From Anaeramoeba flamelloides (lineage: Eukaryota > Metamonada > Anaeramoebidae): a stretch of DNA of 64,000 nt. The notes beneath the pieces were generated by a model. That model was not told where the DNA came from. It did no database searches and saw only the letters and a program-made list of their open reading frames with translations. A program made the position numbers and the translations under genes. Location: positions 3,286,001 through 3,350,000 of the forward strand of contig JANTQA010000057.1 in the NCBI GenBank assembly GCA_027625915.1, given 5' to 3'. Shown here in pieces: positions 57,786 through 64,000 of this stretch. The stretch's first letter is position 1, and each line of letters begins with the position of its first letter.

Positions 57786-58418
57786 TTATTTTTTGCTGCC
57801 TGAAAGAAGCATTCCAGTAATCACCGTCATAAAAAGTGGGCATGTTAACATAATTTCGTTTAAAGTTTGGTGGACTGTAATCATATTAAAACTTTTCATA
57901 AAAATCCCCATAAACCCAAACAATAATGAACAAAGAGATAATAGGATGAGTATTATTGTTACTATATTTAAAAGTTTGATCATTTTGAACAAGAATTTTT
58001 TTTTTTGGGTTTCTAATTCAATTAAAATGTTCTTGAACATTGTTCCATAATAATAAATCAATAGAAACCACACCAATGAAGCAAAAATCTTTGGAGAGTT
58101 ATTAAAGAAAAAAGTGATTATTTTTTGGTTTATTTATTGTTTTAATTTTGGTTGGTTAGGTTAGTTTTATGTTATAAAAAAAAAGGGGAAAAATATTTGC
58201 ACTTTCAATATCAAAGTTATTTTAAATATATTAATTCATAAAAGGACCATATTTAAAAGTGTATGGTCTAAAATATTGTAAAATTTTAATATGGTTAAGT
58301 TTATTAATAAAGGTGTTTAAGGATTTAATTTATTAAAATATATTTACGATTTTAGATGAATAAGGTGAGACCGAATTGGAACTAGAATATCCAATTCAAA
58401 ATTAATAATAATAAAAAT

Positions 58419-58453
<35 letters not shown>

Positions 58454-61400
58454 CTGTATTTAATCAAAATTTCGATAGTATCAAGTAACTCTTTTTGTGT
58501 ATTTCTCATCAAATAAAAGAAAAAAAAAACTCGAGGGTGTGGGGAGATCAGAAAGGAGAAATTACTCGAAGAAATTCAATTCAAAAGATCAAAAGGATTG
58601 TTATAATAAATTTTCGTCTTTATTTGTTAATCAAACATATTCAAATTTAACTTTTGCATTAAAGTTGTTTTTAAAAAAAGAGGCTATAATTAATAGATTG
58701 TTTAGATGAGGTATAACTAATCCATTTCATAAGTCGAAACACAAATTACTAAAATAATTCTATTTAAGTTTATCAGCAGTTTTACAAGCTATTCCCAAAA
58801 AAGAGGGGGAAATAATTTTAAAATATCTTTAATAAGGGTTGTTTCATTACTGTTAAAAGTAATTTTCTGAAAATGATTAAAAATTTTTTGTAATTTTAAT
58901 GCGTGCCTAATACCAATCAAAAACCAACCCAACTGTGAAGCCCAATCAATCTCCAAAAATCAACAATCAAAAAAGAGTACATTTTTAGATAAAGTACAAA
59001 AGATTGACACCCAATTCCCAATTAAAATGGTAATGAATTATAATTTTGAAAACAACTGTGTTGTGTTTTTTTTTAAGAATCGCTCTTTGGCGCTTATTAA
59101 GATCTCGAAGATTTTTTTTTCCTTTTTTTTTTTCATTTTTCAAAGGAGTTATTTTATAGAAAGAATATTACATAATCCTTACTCGGTCAAATATAGATGG
59201 TTACAAAATAACTACAAATTAGATTAAATCGAATTAGATTGGTTTTGTACTTAAAGAAAACAATTTGTTGTAAATCAAAGAAATTAAAGCATTTGGAAAT
59301 ATAAATCAAGAAACAAGTAATTTTTTTTTAAAATTTTGATTTTTTGGAATTGAGAACTCCTTAAAACTTATTTTTTAATTCATTTTTTTGCTTTTAGATG
59401 ATCCCAAATTTTTTTTTTTATTCAATCGAATTTTGTCAATCAAAAGAAGGGCTATTGCACAATACCCTTTTTTTAATTTCAGGCCACCCACTGGGTGTAG
59501 AGCAAATCCACAAAGAAAGACCCTTAAACATTATTTCTAATACTGGTATTTAAATTATAAACGGGGAAAATTTTTACTTCATATTCAATTTCCTTTTTTA
59601 TACATAATGAAACAAACTATAACCTTCTTTCTTGGAAAACTCTATTTGGTGAAGAAAAATATGGAAAAGGAAGTGAAAAATTTTTCCCATTTAATATTCA
59701 AATAACAGTATTAAGATTTAAATATCCAAAATTTTTATTCACCATTAATCGATTCTTCAGAATATTTCAATTTGTTTGTTTGTAAGAAGTTGCTTTAATT
59801 AAAAGATATCATGGTTTTTGATCTTGATATTTATGATATTTTTGTAGTGTGGAAATTGGTTGGGTATTTTTTTCTTCATGATTGAAAAAATAGTTTTCAT
59901 AACTTGTATAATCTTGAAAAAATTTCTCAATAAGAATTGAAAACTTATGACTGTATTTTATTGTTTGAAAAAAATTGTTTGTGATCCCTACCATGTTGTC
60001 CATTTTTTATTGAAATTATCCTTACTCTGTTTTGTACAAAAAGTGTTTATTTTTTTGTAAATGTTTTTATGAACATATTTTGAAATAAATTCAATGGGTA
60101 CTGATTCAGTGTGTGATCATATTCCTTTGAATTCTATATTACCAATTTACAAATAAAAATACTTGCAATATGAGAACATTATTTGAAATATAAAAAAAAA
60201 ATTACTCCATTTTTTAGAAAATACCTTACTTTGAATAAAAAAAAACTAACAAGAACATAGTGAAAGTAAAAAATGTATATTTTTGGTATTTGAGAGATTA
60301 CAATCTCTTATTTTTGCAATCTAATAAAATTGGTACTTCTTTTATTTTAATTTTTTATCAGTTCGAAAAAAGAGTTTTTGTATTTTTTAAAAAATAATTT
60401 GCAATAGGCAAACAGTCCATTTTTTTTCTTATAAAATTCGAAAAATTGAAAATTTTTTTATTTTTGGAATAACACTTAAATCTCGACCAACTTTTGATAA
60501 AGATCTTGAAACTTCTGTTTTCGAAAATATTTGCCATTGAGAAAAATGTAAAAATCAGAATTTGAAAAAATGGATCAAATAAAACTTGTCCTTTTTCAAA
60601 TTAGAAATTATCCAATTATTTTTTTAATTTTTTGTCATTCAAATTTTCTCAAATTAAGCAAGCAAATCGATTTTTTCAATTTTCGTTCTTTCTTCGGATG
60701 AGTTTCCTTGGCTCTATAGCAATTAAAAGAGATCCACAATTTTATAAAATACAAATTATTAATTTGGTTTATCCCCATTTACAACAGTAAAAGAAAAATA
60801 CAAAAAAAGGAAAACTAATCAATTCAAGAATAGTCATTTTCATAAAAGTAACACCTTCTCACTCAAAACCTTTTGAAATTGGCACAAAATAGAAACTCAA
60901 AAAGAAATAAAACTGAATTATCCAAAAGATCTTTTCAAATTAAATGAGAAAAAATTATTATATACTTTTGTGTTATAAAGTCAGAATGAAACATATACAT
61001 TCCAACTTAAACAAAGTGCTGGTTAATGGGCTTCGATCCAACATAAAAGTAAGCTATTCTTCTGAAAAGAGTTAAATCGATTTTTTCAATAAAGGCGTTT
61101 AGTTGTTAAATGAAAAAAAAGACTGGAAAATTTGTTGAAGAAAGAAAAAAAGAAATTGATATTTGAAAGTAATTCATTGTCACCCAGTGATGGTGTTTAG
61201 GGAATTCTTTAAAATTTGTCAACCCAGAACATTCTCAAAATCAGAACAATTTGATAAATAAAAAAAAATACAAATATTTACCACTGTAATATTACCCCAG
61301 GTATCCTCTATTTCAATGCTTAATTGTGTTTTTGACTCTTCGTCAATTTTTATGGCAATTGAAATTATAAAATAGCCAATTAGACATACAAAAAAGAATT

Positions 61401-61803
61401 CAAATGCAAAAAAAATTATTTTCAAAACTTTGAGGTTGAGGTATGACTTTTTCTTGCTCGCAAAGTCTTCAAAGGTGGAGAAGTAGACTTTTACAAATAC
61501 CACCCAGAGGTATGTAATTTGTTGGAACCACGAAAGCATTAAAATTGACCCAAAAAACCCAAACACCGTCGAGACAAAAACTTTCCCTGAAAAGACATGA
61601 TTCAGAAGACAGACTTCTCTCAGGATCACTCCACTGAAAAGAAAGCAATGTGCGCTATACCAAATCTTCCATTTTTTGTTTTGTCGATACTGCTTAATGA
61701 TGCCTACAAGCACCCACCCAAGATATACCACAATCAGAAATTGTACTATTGAAAAAAAAATCCTTATGTTTCTGTGTGTTTCCTCAAATTCTGTTTCGTT
61801 CAT
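57786..61803 (-). CDS. Seven-helix membrane protein, THH1/TOM1/TOM3-like
   Basis: Two exons on the minus strand, 61803-61282 and 58088-57786; 274 residues. The donor after GTG (gtaaat) and the acceptor after ctccaaag are both phase 0 and join two halves of one membrane protein. Hydrophobic helices: FFSIVQFLIVVYLGWVLVGI (about 16-35), AHCFLFSGVILREVCLL (about 51-67), VFGFFGSILMLSWFQQITYL (about 80-99), LKVLKIIFFAFEFFFVCLIG (about 123-142), IFASLVWFLLIYYYGTMF, VTIILILLSLCSLLFGFMG, and TLNEIMLTCPLFMTVITGML near the end. Length, seven-helix count and the spacing with an Arg-containing second helix fit the THH1/TOM1/TOM3 (and distantly GPR137) family; plant TOM1/TOM3 are vacuolar membrane proteins. 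Assignment rests on topology rather than a diagnostic motif. The upstream exon is richer in G+C than the downstream one. Confidence 0.75.
58860..59530. repeat. Family-D repeat, copy 2
   Basis: Partner of 12100-13010 with the same order of blocks; the spacer between the main block and the tttcaggccaccc tail is shorter here. It is present in the long intron of a different gene. Confidence 0.65.
59640..60240 (+). repeat. Family-E interspersed repeat, copy 3
   Basis: Aligns with copies 1 and 2: tttcccatttaatattcaaa, taaatatccaaaattttta, ccattaatcgattcttcaga, gaaaacttatgactgtattt and accaatttacaaat. Confidence 0.6.
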
Positions 61804-64000
61804 TTTGAATTTTTAAGATTAAAGTAATTAACAAAAAATAAAAATAAAAACCTGTTTTTTCAAACTTGATTATAAGATTTTTTTAATGAGAAAAAAAACC
61901 AGTTAATCGGTTTTTACTGTGATCTTTTTATGTTGACACTTTAATCCCCAAAAATGTAAAATAATTAGGAAACTTATACTATTTTCCCGACAAGAAACTG
62001 AATTTTTTGATGAGCGTTGAAATAATAAACATCTTTGTATTTTTTAGGAGCCAAGGTGTCCCATAGGTTTCCAAAAGGTTAGTTTTAAAAAAAGTTATAA
62101 AAAGTATTTTATTTTATCCACAAAAAAAAATTTTTTTTATAACAAATTCGATCTTGCAATTTTCAATTAAAATTGTTGAAGAATTTCACCAGTCCTTTTT
62201 ACAAATATTGAAATGACTTACCCAAAATACTTTAACGTTTTACAAGGTTAAATTTGTGGAATCTCTTTATCCCCATTTAGAATAAAGACTTATTCACAAA
62301 TAAGTCTCTTGAAAAAGTGTGTCTCTATTGACTTTATGAATTAAATACTTGATTCTTGTATAATTTTCTAAATTAAAATACTAATTTTGTTTAGGTTTAA
62401 TTGGCTTTCAGTTCACAAGTAATTGAAATTCCTCTCTTCTGAAAGAGCTAATCTCAAATTGTGATTTCAAGGATAAGTGGTGTACCAACTCATTTTTTTA
62501 ACTATAACCTCTTTACCAAAATATTAATTATGATCAAAATATTCACCCAATTATGACAAAAAGAATCACAATAATTGTTTTGTAACAATTTATAAATTCA
62601 AAATAAAGTTAGTTAAATCAATTTTAAAAAAGTATTAAGAAGGTATCACAAGTTTAAAATTAAAATTTTTCGAAAAAAAAAATAAGAAAAAGTAAATTTC
62701 TTAAAATTGTAATTAGAAATCACATGTTGTAACAATCATTTCGAAAGAGAAACAAAAGTATTTTAAAACTTTTTAACCATTTTAATTGATTCAAGAATGA
62801 TCTACAAAAGTTACTTTCAAGATGAACCATGTTTTGTCCTATGAATTCCTGTGGTTAGGGATTAAAAATAAAAAAAATACTTGTTTTACATTTTAATACT
62901 GAGTATATTTACCCGTCTCTAATCAACTCTGTCAAAACTCATTGAACCGAGTTTGTTCCTTAATTTCCAAATAATCTTTTAGGTTTAGGAAAACTTCTTT
63001 CTGGAAAATGAACTTTTTCTTATTGATCTAGGTGAAATTTTGGTTTAAAAAAGCGTTTAAAGAGTGAATTTCAAAAGTCTTGAAATTTTTTTTATGGAAA
63101 ATTAAAATAATTTTGCTCTCTATTATTAAAAAAATCAACAATTACCTTAATAAAAGTATTATCTCGTTTTTCTATCAACCAGGATTCATTATATGAAAAA
63201 TTTTGCTTATTGTTGTATTAATCCTACAATTATTTAACTCCGAGATATAATTGCTTTTTATTTTCGAAAAAAAATTTTATTGTATTTCAAATCTCTAATT
63301 AAAACGCTTTTTTAAACCCAAATATCACCTATTTTAAGAAGAAAGATTTGATTCCAGTCAAAAATTCTTCAGAACTTTGAAAGGTCCCTGATATTAAAGA
63401 TTACCATTGTGAAAAAAATTTGGGATATTAAAAAAAATTAGGTTAGTCAAAAATTTGTTTTCGTTTTTTAAATAGTAAATATTAGCAAAATGATTTTTGA
63501 TCCAAGTAAAATTTTATGAACAAATCTTACATTTAAGAAAAACCAAAGACACTATCAATAATAATTTTCAAAGACCAATGTTATTTCCTTGAATTTTGAC
63601 AATTTAGAATTACTGTGGAACTCTAAAATACAAAAATTTACTTTTAATTGTTAACTTTACTGAAAATGTTATTTTTTTTTATTAGGATATATTAAAATCT
63701 ATTAATTCAATAAGACATTTACTATTGCTAATTAACGCGAATTTATCAAAGTTAATCTTAAATATCCTTTTAAACCAAATTGAATAATAAAATCTTCCAA
63801 AAAAGCTATTTTTTCAGAATAGATTGTTTTCCACTAATGTTTGACAATCAAAACTTCAAAATAACGAAAATACCAAGATTTCAGAAACCATTTAAATTCA
63901 AAAAATCCTCATAGATAAACCTTAATTTAAAACTGTTATTAATTTTTGGTCTTCCCAAACAACCACTAACTTGATCTTGGGAGGTAATCTAATAAAAAAA
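61804..64000. other. Gene-free right edge with one MITE
   Basis: This is upstream of the seven-helix gene, so it should hold its promoter, of which no motif is evident. A TA-flanked MITE lies at about 63030-63330. No open frame with coding character was found on either strand. The rest is unassigned A+T-rich sequence. Confidence 0.6.
63030..63330. mobile_element. MITE with 30-bp terminal inverted repeats, family O
   Basis: Left end AGGTGAAATTTTGGTTTAAA followed by aaagcgttt; right end aaaacgcttttttaaaccca then aatatcacct. The arms agree at about 26 of 30 positions. TA flanks on both sides (tcTA|GG ... CC|TAtt). About 300 bp, single copy in the window. Confidence 0.75.

Larger units (their letters stand above)
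58089..61281 (-). other. Long intron of the seven-helix gene (3193 bp)
   Basis: It contains an (AAT)n run (58420-58452), a family-D repeat (58860-59530) and a family-E repeat (59640-60240). The open frames 58497-58709, 59027-59227 and 59809-60003 lie in these repeats or lack any domain. From 60240 to the donor the sequence is A+T-rich with nothing recognisable. Confidence 0.7.

Noticed and set aside
57712-58050. 112-codon plus-strand frame
   Set aside because: Antisense to the second exon of the seven-helix protein, which is better supported by topology and splice phase.

Overview
The window looks like nuclear DNA of a free-living protist with a very A+T-rich, gene-poor, intron-bearing genome. 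Coding DNA is only about 10.7 kb of 64 kb (roughly 17%). All six genes recognised end in TAA, introns are GT-AG, and proteins carry Lys/Asn/Glu low-complexity tails. The gene types (a Rho exchange factor joined to a kelch propeller, an RCC1 protein with BTB domains, a calponin-homology protein with Lys/Glu repeats) and the signalling bias fit an amoeboid eukaryote. Anaeramoeba is my best guess, but that is inference from style and no rRNA or other marker is present. The low gene density and kilobase-long introns argue against a compact dictyostelid or Entamoeba genome.

Layout: (1) 3771-8191 (+), a three-EF-hand Ca2+-binding protein ending in a CaaX-like box; (2) 10422-14437 (-), an AAMP/Sqt1-type WD40 protein, convergent with gene 1; (3) 19405-34519 (+), a 15-kb gene of eight exons encoding a DH-PH-kelch protein of about 1164 residues, divergent from gene 2; (4) 39534-41921 (+), an intronless calponin-homology protein with a long Lys/Glu repeat; (5) 45750-53720 (+), an RCC1-repeat protein with two BTB-like domains; (6) 57786-61803 (-), a seven-helix THH1/TOM1/TOM3-like membrane protein. 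Gene models were built by joining open exons at GT-AG sites where reading phase and domain continuity both agree.

Two architectural points stand out. First, intron lengths fall into two classes: six short (87-276 bp) and eight long (2.5-4.2 kb, six of them 3.0-3.6 kb), so long introns alone cover about 26 kb. Second, these introns and the intergenic DNA are packed with small non-autonomous mobile elements, which I group by shared sequence and terminal inverted repeats. They include Tc1/mariner-like MITEs with TA targets, TTAA-target MITEs, foldback elements, a SINE-like retroposon with a readable empty site, and a family carrying arrays of the palindromic motif TATCGCGAT. Insertion of one element into another is visible in several places.

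The genes are not an operon. Genes 1, 3, 4 and 5 share a broad theme of Ca2+, small-GTPase and cytoskeletal signalling, while gene 2 is a likely ribosome-assembly chaperone. All repeat boundaries were read by eye and are approximate unless target duplications are stated.
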